This document shows positions 42,283 to 51,333 of a stretch of DNA of 64,000 nt, piece by piece. Every line of letters starts with the position of its first letter. Within the stretch, counting starts at the first letter, position 1. Origin of the DNA: Pseudomonas arcuscaelestis. Its GTDB lineage: Bacteria > Pseudomonadota > Gammaproteobacteria > Pseudomonadales > Pseudomonadaceae. The notes under the pieces were generated by a model, which did not search any database, was not told the origin of the DNA, and saw only the letters and a program-made list of their open reading frames with translations. Made by a program: the position numbers and the translations under genes. The stretch lies in contig NZ_JACOPV010000002.1 of NCBI RefSeq assembly GCF_016881005.1, positions 186,001 through 250,000 on the forward strand, read 5' to 3'.

Positions 42283-43971
42283 TCAGATTGTGATCAACAA
42301 ATCTTTAAGCTGAGCCTTGATCAATTTGCCCGAGGCATTGCGCGGCAATGGTTCGCGACGGGTGTGAACATCGGCCGGCACCTTGTAGGCCGCCAGACGC
42401 TGGCCAATGAAGGCACAGACCTGCTCCTGCGTGGGTGCCGGATGCTGCTCGCTGCGCAACACCAGCACCATGCGTTCACCCAGTTCCTCATCTTCCAGGG
42501 CAAACGCGGCAGCCTCGATCACGCCAGGCATTTCGCAAATACACGACTCCACTTCGCTGGCCGATATCTTTTCTCCCGCCCGGTTGATCAGATCCTTGGC
42601 TCGGTCGGTGATATAGAGAAAGCCCTCGTCGTCGAGCATGCCAATGTCGCCGGTGTCCAGCCAACCGTCCTGCAAGGTTTCAGCACTGGCCTGAGGCAAG
42701 CGCCAATAGGCGTTCATCAGGGTTGACGAGCGCAACCAGATCAAGCCACTGTGCCCAACTGGTAACGGGGACTTGGGGTCCGGCCCAATACACACATCGA
42801 CGATCGGCAGCGGCCAGCCCACCGAGTCGGGCTTGTAGACGAACTGATCGCCACCCACCGCCGCACCGATGCCGTTGCTTTCTGTCAATCCGTAGCCACT
42901 GCCTCCAATTGCCTTGGGTTTGCGCTTGCTGATTTGTGCCAGCAGGCGGCTGGACGCCAATGCACCGCCCAGTCCCAGTCCGTAAAGGCTGTCGCTGTCG
43001 GCGCTGTCAAAGCGTGGCGAACCCAGCAATTGCTGCATCATCACCGGTGCACCGTTGAACTGGGTGCAGCGCTCATCGCGAATCAGGTCGAAGGCCTTGT
43101 CCACGTCCCACTTGTACATCAACAGCAAACGCCGGCCGCTGCGCAAGGCCAGCAAGAACTGCGCGTGTAGACCGCTGACATGAAACAGCGGCACCGCCAT
43201 CAGGTTGGTCGGCGCCAGCCCGCTGTCGATCACCGCCTGGATACGCTCCGGGGAGCTGACAGCGCAAAACGCCGACTGGAACTCCAGCGCTGTCAGGGCC
43301 TGGCAAATGGCCCGGTGGCTGGACAACACACCCTTGGCACGGCTGGTGGTGCCCGAGGTGTAGAGAATCAGTGCCGGGTCGTCAGGGCCGATGGAAATGG
43401 CAGGCAGCGCCAATGCCGGCGCCTCGACCAGGGTTTCGAAACGCTGGCAGTTGGACGCCAGCATCAGCCCGGCTTGCGCGCCGACCACGATACTGAGCAA
43501 GCGCTCACCGAGCAAATCGTCCGCCAACAACTGCAAGCGCTGCTGGTCGCAGACCAGCACCTGCGCGCCGCTGTCCTGCAGGCCATGAAACAATTCATCA
43601 CGCAGGCCCCAGCTGTTGAGCGGCACACACACCGCACCGCAGCGTTGCACGGCGACAAAAGCCACCAGCCAGGCGGGCTGATTGCGCATGGCGATTGCAA
43701 CCCGGTCGCCCTGTTTCACGCCAAAGCGTTGTGACAGTTGCCCGGCCAGACGGTCGACCTGATCAAAAAAGTCAGCAAACGTCAGCCGTTGCTGCTCCCA
43801 GATCAGGAACTCGCGCTCGCCATGCACGCGGCCTGCATCGATGGCCTCGAGCAGGTTCGCGCAGGCATGGCGAAAGTAGCGCGGGCTACTGTCGGGAGGC
43901 GTAACCACTTCAAAAGGCGATCCGGGGCCAATCAACTGCTGCCAGGCATTGCGCCACTGTTCCAGCTTCAT
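42283..43971 (-). CDS. Acyl-CoA synthetase (AMP-forming), probable steroid side-chain CoA ligase
   Basis: The 562-residue adenylate-forming enzyme has LILYTSGTTSRAKGVLSSH (the usual GTTG is GTTS), GSGYGLTESNG, the hinge LYITDRAKDLINRAGEKIS and the catalytic Lys in RNASGKLIKAQL. It is the last gene of a nine-gene minus-strand unit dedicated to side-chain beta-oxidation and starts three bases after the upstream dehydrogenase stop. This position suggests it activates a shortened side-chain acid (for example C22) for the next round. Which acid each of the three ligases uses cannot be told from sequence. TGGAGAAA precedes the ATG. Confidence 0.85.
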   Translation of the reverse strand: MKLEQWRNAWQQLIGPGSPFEVVTPPDSSPRYFRHACANLLEAIDAGRVHGEREFLIWEQQRLTFADFFDQVDRLAGQLSQRFGVKQGDRVAIAMRNQPAWLVAFVAVQRCGAVCVPLNSWGLRDELFHGLQDSGAQVLVCDQQRLQLLADDLLGERLLSIVVGAQAGLMLASNCQRFETLVEAPALALPAISIGPDDPALILYTSGTTSRAKGVLSSHRAICQALTALEFQSAFCAVSSPERIQAVIDSGLAPTNLMAVPLFHVSGLHAQFLLALRSGRRLLLMYKWDVDKAFDLIRDERCTQFNGAPVMMQQLLGSPRFDSADSDSLYGLGLGGALASSRLLAQISKRKPKAIGGSGYGLTESNGIGAAVGGDQFVYKPDSVGWPLPIVDVCIGPDPKSPLPVGHSGLIWLRSSTLMNAYWRLPQASAETLQDGWLDTGDIGMLDDEGFLYITDRAKDLINRAGEKISASEVESCICEMPGVIEAAAFALEDEELGERMVLVLRSEQHPAPTQEQVCAFIGQRLAAYKVPADVHTRREPLPRNASGKLIKAQLKDLLITI

Positions 43972-43974
43972 TGT

Positions 43975-45129
43975 TCATTTCTCCAAAGACGCGAAAGCGC
44001 CATAGCGCGCGCAGTGGAAGTCACTGTCGCCAAGGCACGCCTGGGCCACGCGAATTCGCTTGAGGTACAGACCGACATCCAGCTCATCGGTTACGCCGAT
44101 ACCGCCATGCATCTGCACCGCTTCATTGCTGATCTGAGCAGCCACCTCACCCGCTTTCCATTTACCCAGGCTGACCCTACGCCCACGTTCGGCGGCGCTC
44201 AGGGTGCTGTCGTCGAGCGCCGCCAATGCGGCCATGACAGCGCTGCGCGCCAGTTGCAATTCCACGTGCAAGCGCGCGGCGCGGTGTTGCAGGGTCTGGA
44301 ACGAGCCAATCGGTACGTCGAACTGCACGCGGGTCTTGAGGTATTCCAGGGTCATGGCGAACAGCTTCTCGCCGGCGCCAAGCAACTCTGCGGCCAGGCA
44401 GGCGCGGCCACGGTCCAGCGCCTCGTCCAGGGCGGCCCAGGCCGCACCCACAGTGCCCAGCAGGGCTTCACTGCCCACCTGCAGCGCATTCAAGCGCAGC
44501 CGCGCGCAGTTACGTGAGTCGATCAACGACAACGCATTGACTTCAAGACCGGGCGTATTCGCCGGTACCAGGAACAAGCTGATGCCTTGTTCGTCCCCGG
44601 CGCTACCGCTGGTACGCGCAGCCACCAGATAGGCATTGGCCTCCAAGCCATCAACGACGAAGAACTTTTCGCCGTCCAGACGATAACCACCGGCTTCGGC
44701 TTTGGCCGTCAATGCCGTTTGCAGCGGTGCATGTCGCGGCTTTTCATCCACGGCCAGGGCCAGGCGCTGTTCGCCACTGATCAGAGCCGTCAGCCACTGA
44801 TCCTGCTGCGCCTGCGAGCCTGCCAGGTGCATCAGCGAACCACCGAGCACCACACTGGATAACAAGGGTGACGCCGACAGGTTTCTGCCCATGGCTTCGA
44901 AAATCGGCCCCAGGCCCATGCAACCGAAATCCAGCCCGCCGAACGCTTCGGGAAATGGAATAGCGCTCCAACCCAGGCCCACCGCTTCCTGCCACAACGA
45001 GGTGTCGTAACCACCAGCGCAGGCTTCGTCTCGCAGGCGCCGCTGCGCCGCTACAGGGCTGCGCGCGGCCAAAAACTCACGGGCGCTGTCCGCCAACAGG
45101 CGCTGCTCTTCGCTATACACAAGACTCAT
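43975..45129 (-). CDS. Acyl-CoA dehydrogenase subunit lacking the standard C-terminal loop (FadE29/ChsE-type partner)
   Basis: The 384-residue protein has the acyl-CoA dehydrogenase fold: N-terminal helices, a central beta domain (LDGEKFFVVDGLEANAYLVAART) and a helical C-domain (VQFDVPIGSFQTLQHRAARLHVELQ, MHGGIGVTDELDVGLYLKRI). It lacks the GGxxEIQ-like segment that its neighbour has. In steroid-degrading actinobacteria the dehydrogenases work as alpha2beta2 pairs in which each chain gives part of the site. Here the partner should be the next gene upstream, 13 bases away. AGGGGAG fixes the ATG at 45129. Confidence 0.85.
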   Translation of the reverse strand: MSLVYSEEQRLLADSAREFLAARSPVAAQRRLRDEACAGGYDTSLWQEAVGLGWSAIPFPEAFGGLDFGCMGLGPIFEAMGRNLSASPLLSSVVLGGSLMHLAGSQAQQDQWLTALISGEQRLALAVDEKPRHAPLQTALTAKAEAGGYRLDGEKFFVVDGLEANAYLVAARTSGSAGDEQGISLFLVPANTPGLEVNALSLIDSRNCARLRLNALQVGSEALLGTVGAAWAALDEALDRGRACLAAELLGAGEKLFAMTLEYLKTRVQFDVPIGSFQTLQHRAARLHVELQLARSAVMAALAALDDSTLSAAERGRRVSLGKWKAGEVAAQISNEAVQMHGGIGVTDELDVGLYLKRIRVAQACLGDSDFHCARYGAFASLEK

Positions 45130-45142
45130 GATCAAACTCCCC

Positions 45143-46330
45143 TTACACACTCGGCAGGTTCAAGACCCGCTTGGCGATGACATTCAACTGCACTTCCGAT
45201 GAACCGCCGGAAATGGTCAGGGCATAGCTGTTGAGCCAGCCACGGGTAATTGCCAGTTCCTGGCTGCTGAACGGCTCGCCTTCAAGGCCCAGAGCGCGAT
45301 AGCCCAGGGCATCGAGGAGAATCTCGAACTTGTCGCGCTCCTGCTCGGTGTGCACCAGTTTCATGATCGCCATGATCGCACTGGTATCGAGCCCGGCCCT
45401 GGCCTCCTCGCCCATGCGCTGAACGGTAAGGTTGTAGGCATGTTCATTCATTGCGCAGGCCTGGGCGCGGGCGCGCAAGGCCACGTCGCAAGGCGACTGG
45501 CTGTCTGGCAGGTAGCGCTCGATCAGCGGCAACAGGTGAAAGTGCGACGGCAGGCTGAATTCGCCAAACTTGGACATGGCCTTGCGTTCATGCTGCAGCA
45601 GGCTCTTGCCCAGGTTCCAGCCACCGTTGAGGGGGCCGATCAACTGGCTTTGCGGAACGCGCACGTTATCGAAGAACACTTGGCAAAAGGCCGACTTGCC
45701 GCTGATCAAGTCGATCGGCGAGACGCTGATGCCCGGGCTTTTCATGTCCAGCACGATCAGGCTGATGCCCAGGTGCTTGGGTGCGCTGGGGTCGGTGCGC
45801 ACCAAGGCGTACATCCAGTCGGACTTGTCGCCGTAGGAGGTCCAGATCTTGGTGCCGTTGACCACGAAATCGTCGCCATCGATAACCGCCGAGGTCTTGA
45901 GGCTGGCAAGGTCGGAACCAGCGTTGGGCTCGGAAAAGCCCTGGCACCAGCGTATCTCTCCCCGGCACATTGGCGGCAACAGCGTTTGCTTCTGCGCTTC
46001 GCTACCAAATTCGAGCAGCACCGGGCCCAACATCCAGATACCCAGGTTGATCTGCGCCGGCCGACACTTGAGCCGGCGCAACTCGCTTTCCAGCACCGCG
46101 TTGTACTCGGCGCTCAGCCCGCCACCGCCGTACTCGCTGGGCCATTGCGGGCAGAACCAACCTTTGTCGCGCAGGCGCTCGAACCACAGGCGAGCGTCAT
46201 CGCTGGGAAACTCTACATGGCGGCCACCCCAGACCATCTCGCCGTCGGGAGTGGCGCTGCGCAGTGACGGCGGGCAATTGGCCTCCAGCCAATCACGCGT
46301 CGCTTGCCTGAATTGCTCGATTGCACTCAT
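45143..46330 (-). CDS. Acyl-CoA dehydrogenase (paired subunit)
   Basis: The 395-residue protein shows WCQGFSEPNAGSDLASLKTSA and FVVNGTKIWTSYGDKSDWMYALVRTD, the FAD- and substrate-binding beta-domain of acyl-CoA dehydrogenases, and a C-terminal ISGGSSEVQLNVIAKRVLNLP that carries the usual Gly-Ser-x-Glu segment. It probably forms a heterotetramer with the downstream protein at 43975. The likely reaction is alpha,beta-dehydrogenation of a steroid side-chain acyl-CoA in the cytosol. CAGGTG is placed before the ATG at 46330; upstream in-frame codons lack a binding site. Confidence 0.87.
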   Translation of the reverse strand: MSAIEQFRQATRDWLEANCPPSLRSATPDGEMVWGGRHVEFPSDDARLWFERLRDKGWFCPQWPSEYGGGGLSAEYNAVLESELRRLKCRPAQINLGIWMLGPVLLEFGSEAQKQTLLPPMCRGEIRWCQGFSEPNAGSDLASLKTSAVIDGDDFVVNGTKIWTSYGDKSDWMYALVRTDPSAPKHLGISLIVLDMKSPGISVSPIDLISGKSAFCQVFFDNVRVPQSQLIGPLNGGWNLGKSLLQHERKAMSKFGEFSLPSHFHLLPLIERYLPDSQSPCDVALRARAQACAMNEHAYNLTVQRMGEEARAGLDTSAIMAIMKLVHTEQERDKFEILLDALGYRALGLEGEPFSSQELAITRGWLNSYALTISGGSSEVQLNVIAKRVLNLPSV

Positions 46331-46383
46331 TCGTTCACCTGAAAGGGACGTTATTGTTATTCGCTTCAAGGGTACAAGGTGAC

Positions 46384-47553
46384 TCAGCGCTGCGTGCGCG
46401 GCATACCCAGGCCAAACTGGGCGATCAATTCGCGCTGGATTTCGTTGGTGCCGCCGCCAAAGGTCAGGTTTACCGACGCCCGTACTTCATACTCCAGCTC
46501 GCCAAGCAAATAAGCGGCTGCGGAACCTGCGCGGGTCAAGCCGCTGGCGCCCAGAATGGCCGACAGCTTGCGCAGGATCTCGATCGCCGATTCCGAGCCG
46601 TAGACCTTGGTCGTCGAGGCCAGCGCCACGTCGACACGGTCACGTTCCAGGTCGGCGGCGATGCGAAAGTTGATCAGGCGCATGGCTTCAAGCCGGGCGT
46701 AACATTCGGCCAGGTCGCGGCGCACCCAGGCATGGTCAGTGGCGCGATGACCCTGCTCATCGGCGCAGCGTGCCCACAAATACACCCTGCTGAACAGACT
46801 CACCACTTTGTCAGACCAGGCACCCAAGCCCAGGCGCTCATGGTTGAGCTGCGCGGTGATGAGTTTCCAGCCACCGTGCAGTTCGCCCACCAGCATATCC
46901 CGTGGCACACGCACATTATCGTAATACGTCGCGGCAGTGGGGTTTCCGGAGGTCGGAATCAGGGTGCTGGAAAAGCCTTCGGCCTGGGTATCGAGAATCA
47001 GGATCGAAATGCCCTTGTGCCGCGCCTGTTCGGGGTCGGTACGCGCTGCCAGCCAGATGTAATCGGCCGAATCGGCACCCGACGTCCACAGCTTGCTGCC
47101 GTTGACCAGGAAACCATCGGCATCTTCACGGGCACTGGTTTTCAGCACTGCCAGGTCGCTACCGGCGCTGGCTTCGGAGTAACCGATGGCAAAGTTGATC
47201 TCACCGGCAGCAATCCCGGGCAAGAACTTCTCTTTCTGCAGGGTCGAGCCGTGCGCCATCAACGCCGGACCCACGGTGCTGATTGTCACGAACGGCAGCG
47301 GCGCGCCGGCAATGTTGGCTTCTTCGAAGAAGATCAGTTGCTCGGTGGCGGCATAGCCCTGACCGCCATAGGCCTTGGGCCAGCCAACCGCCAGCCAGCC
47401 ATCGCGACCGATCTGGGCGATGGTACGGCGAAACAGTTCACCGTCTTCGGTGCCACGCATTTTCTCGCGTAGCTCAGGGGTCATCAGGTTCTGGAAGTAA
47501 TCCCGGACCTTGAGCCTGAGCGCACGCTGTTCGGGGGTAAGATCGACGAACAT
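46384..47553 (-). CDS. Acyl-CoA dehydrogenase (second pair)
   Basis: The 389-residue protein has FAIGYSEASAGSDLAVLKTSA and FLVNGSKLWTSGADSADYIWLAARTD in the beta-domain and a C-terminal LTFGGGTNEIQRELIAQFGLGMPR with the complete Gly-Thr-x-Glu-Ile-Gln segment. A partner lacking this segment is encoded three genes upstream at 49153. AAGGAG lies seven bases before the ATG. It sits directly downstream of the Ltp2-type aldolase and should act in the same oxidation round. Its substrate is inferred from context. Confidence 0.87.
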   Translation of the reverse strand: MFVDLTPEQRALRLKVRDYFQNLMTPELREKMRGTEDGELFRRTIAQIGRDGWLAVGWPKAYGGQGYAATEQLIFFEEANIAGAPLPFVTISTVGPALMAHGSTLQKEKFLPGIAAGEINFAIGYSEASAGSDLAVLKTSAREDADGFLVNGSKLWTSGADSADYIWLAARTDPEQARHKGISILILDTQAEGFSSTLIPTSGNPTAATYYDNVRVPRDMLVGELHGGWKLITAQLNHERLGLGAWSDKVVSLFSRVYLWARCADEQGHRATDHAWVRRDLAECYARLEAMRLINFRIAADLERDRVDVALASTTKVYGSESAIEILRKLSAILGASGLTRAGSAAAYLLGELEYEVRASVNLTFGGGTNEIQRELIAQFGLGMPRTQR

Positions 47554-47563
47554 TGGACGCTCC

Positions 47564-48742
47564 TTATACCGCGCCGAGAATCAGGCCGCTGGTAGGCACG
47601 CCGGTTCCGGCAGTGACCAGCACGTTTTCCACACTCTGCACCTGGTTGACCGCCGTACCCCGCACCTGGCGGACAGCTTCGGCGATGCCGTTCATCCCGT
47701 GGATGTAGGCTTCGCCCAACTGGCCGCCATGGGTGTTGATCGGCAGCTTGCCGCCACGGGCATGGTGCCCGGCACGAATGAAGTCCTTGGCTTCGCCGCG
47801 TTTGGCAAAGCCGAACTCTTCGAGTTGCGGCAGTACAAAGGGCGTGAAGTGGTCGTAGATAATTGCGGTCTGCAAGTCATCCGGGCCCAGACGCGACTGA
47901 CTGTACAGCTCTTTGGCGACCACACCCATCTCCGGCAGCCCGGTGATGTCGTCACGGTAGAACGAGGTCATCACCTGCTGCCCGGCCGCAATGCCCTGGG
48001 CGCCAGCCTTGATGATCACCGGCTTTTGCCGCAAGTCCCTGGCACGTTCTGCCGAGGTAATAACCATCGCTACCGCGCCATCGGATTCCTGGCAGCAGTC
48101 GAGCAAGTGCAGGGGCTCACAGATCCAGCGTGACGCCTGGTGCTCTTCAAGGGTGATCGGCTTGCCGTAGAAAAAGGCCTGGGGGTTGGTGGCGGCAAAG
48201 TCGCGAACCGCTACCGCGACCCGACCGAAGTCTTCCGAGGTTGCACCGTAGGTGTGCATGTAGCGCTGGGCGAACATGCCGACCCAGGCTGCCGGTGTGT
48301 GAAAGCCGTGGGGCATGTACCAGCCGTAGTTGACGTTCTCAAAGGTCGGCGTCGAGGCAAAACCATAGCTGCCGGTGCCAAAGCGGTACCAGGAGCGTTC
48401 GTTCATGGCCCGATAAACCACCACCACCTTGGCAACGCCGGTGGCCACTGCCATTGCCGCGTGCATGACCGGCCCGCAGGCGGCGCCGCCACCGTGCGGC
48501 ACCTGGGAGAAGAACTTGACGTCCTTGCAGCCCAACAGACGGGCAATTTCATACTCGGGGACTTTGTCGACCGAATAGGAACTGAATCCCTCGACCTCGG
48601 AGGGATCGATCCCGGCGTCCTTGAGCGCTGCCAGGGTCGCTTCCATGGCCAGGCGCAATTCGGTGCGCCCGGAGTTCTTGGAAAACTCGGTCGCGCCCAA
48701 GCCGACAATGGCGGCGCGCCCGGAAATCGACGAATTCGTCAT
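47564..48742 (-). CDS. ltp2: Ltp2-type thiolase-fold retro-aldolase
   Basis: The 392-residue protein lacks the thiolase His and C-terminal Cys (ends VTAGTGVPTSG) and instead has Tyr296 in YDHFT and Tyr346 in GEAYIHG. To my recollection, two Tyr at this same 50-residue spacing are the catalytic residues of actinobacterial Ltp2. Ltp2 cleaves the 17-hydroxy-C22-CoA steroid to a 17-ketosteroid and propionyl-CoA, working with the DUF35 domain of ChsH2. ChsH1- and ChsH2-type genes lie just upstream in the same unit, strongly supporting the assignment. GGGAGA precedes the ATG. Confidence 0.88.
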   Translation of the reverse strand: MTNSSISGRAAIVGLGATEFSKNSGRTELRLAMEATLAALKDAGIDPSEVEGFSSYSVDKVPEYEIARLLGCKDVKFFSQVPHGGGAACGPVMHAAMAVATGVAKVVVVYRAMNERSWYRFGTGSYGFASTPTFENVNYGWYMPHGFHTPAAWVGMFAQRYMHTYGATSEDFGRVAVAVRDFAATNPQAFFYGKPITLEEHQASRWICEPLHLLDCCQESDGAVAMVITSAERARDLRQKPVIIKAGAQGIAAGQQVMTSFYRDDITGLPEMGVVAKELYSQSRLGPDDLQTAIIYDHFTPFVLPQLEEFGFAKRGEAKDFIRAGHHARGGKLPINTHGGQLGEAYIHGMNGIAEAVRQVRGTAVNQVQSVENVLVTAGTGVPTSGLILGAV

Positions 48743-48761
48743 TTATGCTGTCTCCCGCGGG

Positions 48762-49181
48762 TCAGGGCAGAACCAGCGTGACCGTGCCGGTCACGTGGTT
48801 GCCCATGGAATTTTTGCCCTTCAGGGCCACTTCCAGGCTGCGCGTAGCGGCATCCTGATGGGTAACTTCGCCACTGAACGTCATGCTGTCACCGGGGTAG
48901 TTCGGTGCGCCCAGCTTGATTTTCAGCGCACGGAACTGCACCTGCGGGCCGCTCCATTGCTCGATGAAGCGCTGTACCAGACCATTGGTGGTGAGGATGT
49001 TCATGAAAATATGCGGCGAACCCAGTTCCCGTGCAGCCTCCAGGTCATGGTGGCCGGGGAAGTAGTCGCGGGTGGCAATCGCGCCACCAGCGATCAAGCC
49101 GACAGTGATCGCAATGGTCAGCTCGGGCAGTTGTTCGCCAGAGCGTACGTCTTCAAAGCGCTTGGTGTTCATCGAGGTCAT
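48762..49181 (-). CDS. chsH1: MaoC-like hydratase subunit, ChsH1 type
   Basis: A 139-residue single hot-dog protein: FEDVRSGEQLPELTIAITVGLIAGGAIATRDYFPGHHDLEAA, then GSPHIFMNILTTNGLVQRFIEQW. The catalytic Asp/His pair of MaoC hydratases appears as YFPGHHD. It matches ChsH1, which pairs with the MaoC domain of ChsH2 to hydrate the C22 enoyl-CoA. Its start region overlaps the end of the upstream dehydrogenase by 29 bases. ATGs at 49181 and 49172 are both possible; GGGATGG favours the first. Its ChsH2-type partner is two genes upstream. Confidence 0.85.
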   Translation of the reverse strand: MTSMNTKRFEDVRSGEQLPELTIAITVGLIAGGAIATRDYFPGHHDLEAARELGSPHIFMNILTTNGLVQRFIEQWSGPQVQFRALKIKLGAPNYPGDSMTFSGEVTHQDAATRSLEVALKGKNSMGNHVTGTVTLVLP

Positions 49182-50286
49182 ATTTCCATCCCAAGGTGTC
49201 GTTATCGCTCAGCCAGTCGCCGAGACGTTCCAGGATCGCCGACGATCCTCCCAATGCACTGCTCAGTGCCCGGCTCCAATACAGGAACCGATGGATTGGG
49301 TATGAAAGGTCAACGCCAATACCGCCGTGCACATGCTGTGCGGTGTGACCAATGCGGTGGCCGGCTTCGCACGCCAGGTACGCAGTGGCCAGGGCCTCGG
49401 AAGGCGCTGGCAGCCCGGCGTCGAGGCGATAGCACAGTTGCCACAGGGCACTGCGCAGTACTTCAAGCTGCACATGGGTGTCGGCCATGCTCATTTGCAC
49501 GGCCTGGAAGCTGCCGATACTGCGGTTGAACTGCTGGCGCTCACTCACGTAAGCAACCGTGCGGTGCACCTGCTCGGCACTGACGCCCAACTGCAACGAC
49601 GCCAGGGCTGCAATCGCACGCGGAGCCAACCAGTCCAGCGCCGTGCCAGGCAGCACGTGATCGCTGCTGAGCATGATCCCCTCCACACGCAGGTCTGCAA
49701 GCGCTTCGCCATGGGTCATGACCCCAGGCACGCTACTGATACCGGCCTGCTGCAAATCGACCAGTACCAGCCGTGGCTGTCCTGCGACCTGGGCCAATAC
49801 CAGTGCAGCGTTTGACTGTTCGGCCAGGGCCAACGCTGCGATACGTCCGTTCAGGCGCCAACCGTCCGCCTCGGGGCTGGCGTGCAGTTCGATGCCGCGC
49901 ACGTTGGTCAAGCCATCGAGGGAAAGGGTCAACAACCCCGTCGCCGCGACGGCCCGTTCAACCCACGGGGCCACTGCCGCACCACCAAACTGCGCCAAGG
50001 TTGCTGCCGCCAATTGGTGACGCCACAGCGGTACTTGCGCCAGAGCGCCGCCTTGGGCATCAAGGATCTGCATCAGCTCGATCATGCCCAGGCCGCTGCC
50101 ACCCGCCGCCTCGGGAATGGCCAGGGCGTGCAGCCCGGTCTCCACACAGCTGGCCCACAATTGCTGCATATAGGCCTGCCCGGAAAGATCCCAGTCGCGC
50201 AGGTACTCGTCGGTGCAAAAGTCGCTCATCAGGCTGCCGGCCATTTCGGCAATGGCGCGCTGATCTTCATTGAGTTCAAAGTCCAT
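49153..50286 (-). CDS. Acyl-CoA dehydrogenase-like subunit lacking the Glu-Ile-Gln segment (partner subunit)
   Basis: The 377-residue protein has the acyl-CoA dehydrogenase fold with a degenerate beta-domain (GWRLNGRIAALALAEQSNAALVLAQ) and a C-domain with FNRSIGSFQAVQMSMADTHVQLEVLRSALWQ and HVHGGIGVDLSYPIHRFLYWSRAL. It ends without the GGxxEIQ loop, like the protein at 43975. It is therefore the likely non-identical partner of the dehydrogenase at 46384. GGGGG lies before the ATG. It lies between the ChsH2- and ChsH1-type genes, tying this pair to the C22 round. Confidence 0.83.
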   Translation of the reverse strand: MDFELNEDQRAIAEMAGSLMSDFCTDEYLRDWDLSGQAYMQQLWASCVETGLHALAIPEAAGGSGLGMIELMQILDAQGGALAQVPLWRHQLAAATLAQFGGAAVAPWVERAVAATGLLTLSLDGLTNVRGIELHASPEADGWRLNGRIAALALAEQSNAALVLAQVAGQPRLVLVDLQQAGISSVPGVMTHGEALADLRVEGIMLSSDHVLPGTALDWLAPRAIAALASLQLGVSAEQVHRTVAYVSERQQFNRSIGSFQAVQMSMADTHVQLEVLRSALWQLCYRLDAGLPAPSEALATAYLACEAGHRIGHTAQHVHGGIGVDLSYPIHRFLYWSRALSSALGGSSAILERLGDWLSDNDTLGWKYDLDEHQAL

Positions 50287-50295
50287 AACCGCCCC

Positions 50296-51276
50296 CTACT
50301 CTGCCGACGGCCGAAACAACGGCAACGCCAGGTCGTCGTCGAAGGTCTGGAACTCGACCTGCACCCGCTGACCAATGTTTATGTCTTCACGCTTGACCCC
50401 GGCCAGGCCTGCAATCAGGCGCACACCTTCATCGAGCTCGATCAAACCGATCGGGTTGGGATGGTCGAACGGCGCCACCTGCGGGTAATGCATCACCACA
50501 AAGGAATACAGCTTGCCCTTGCCGCTGGCTTGCAGGGTGTCCCAGTCGAACGAATGACATTCCATGCACACTGGCGCCGGTGGATGACGCAACGTGGCGC
50601 ACTCGGTGCAGCGCTGGATCAACAACTTGCCCTGCTGGCAGCCTTCCCAGAAAAAACGCGTGTCATCGCTGATACCCGGGGCTGGACGCTTGGCCACCGG
50701 GGCTGCGCCGGCTTCGGCTTGCGGCGTGGCCTCGCGTTTCTCGACGTTGGCCGGTTTGAACTTGAACACCCGGAACAACAGCTCGCCGACCTTCTCGTCG
50801 CCGCTCGCCAGTTGCGAGAAGTAGCTCATGACCAGGGTGACGAAGAAGCCAGTGCCCAGGCCCGTGGTCTTCTCATCGCCGACCGATTCCAGGCGCGTGG
50901 TGTAGTAAAGCTTCTCGCCCAGGCGCAGGTTGCGTTCGAAGGTCAGCTCCGAGTTCACCGCCACCACCGACGGATAGCCGTAGCTTTCGATCAGCGTGAG
51001 CACTTCATAAGGGTTCTCGGTGGTCGAGCCCGGTGCATAGTTGTTGATGTGAAAGCCTTCCATGCACCAGATCTGCAGCATTGGCGGCGGTGCAATGATG
51101 CCGTCGTTACAGCTGTTGGCGGCTGCCAAGGGATCGGTGTATAGCGGGTTTTCAAGGCCGATGACTTCGCACCACTGGCGAATCATTGGCGCGTTGACTT
51201 CGTCCCAGGCGTTCACGCGACCGTATTGGCGCCCAACCAGGGCGCGTACTTTGGATAGCAATTCTGGATCAGCCAA
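50296..51276 (-). CDS. chsH2: MaoC-DUF35 fusion, ChsH2 type hydratase/aldolase partner
   Basis: The 326-residue protein has an N-terminal MaoC-like domain (residues 1-150: VNAWDEVNAPMIRQWCEVIGLENPLYTD, SYGYPSVVAVNSELTFERNLRLGEKL) and a C-terminal DUF35 domain with zinc-ribbon Cys pairs (CTEC and CMEC) and an OB fold (GKLYSFVVMHYPQVAPF). This is the ChsH2 order; it should hydrate the enoyl-CoA with ChsH1 and support Ltp2 through DUF35. No ATG is available. TTG at 51276 has CAGGAG seven bases upstream and begins (M)ADPELLSK; the longer frame from TTG 51297 lacks a binding site. Confidence 0.88.
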   Translation of the reverse strand: MADPELLSKVRALVGRQYGRVNAWDEVNAPMIRQWCEVIGLENPLYTDPLAAANSCNDGIIAPPPMLQIWCMEGFHINNYAPGSTTENPYEVLTLIESYGYPSVVAVNSELTFERNLRLGEKLYYTTRLESVGDEKTTGLGTGFFVTLVMSYFSQLASGDEKVGELLFRVFKFKPANVEKREATPQAEAGAAPVAKRPAPGISDDTRFFWEGCQQGKLLIQRCTECATLRHPPAPVCMECHSFDWDTLQASGKGKLYSFVVMHYPQVAPFDHPNPIGLIELDEGVRLIAGLAGVKREDINIGQRVQVEFQTFDDDLALPLFRPSAE

Positions 51277-51333
51277 GAGAGTCTCCTGCGTGTTCAAAGT
51301 GGCGCCCGCGGTAGCAACGCCAACGTGGGTCGA

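Noticed and set aside
30045..48742. Reading the two thiolase-fold proteins as ordinary beta-ketothiolases of fatty-acid oxidation
   Set aside because: Both lack the GHP histidine and the C-terminal catalytic Cys, and both are linked to DUF35 proteins, which points to aldolase chemistry.
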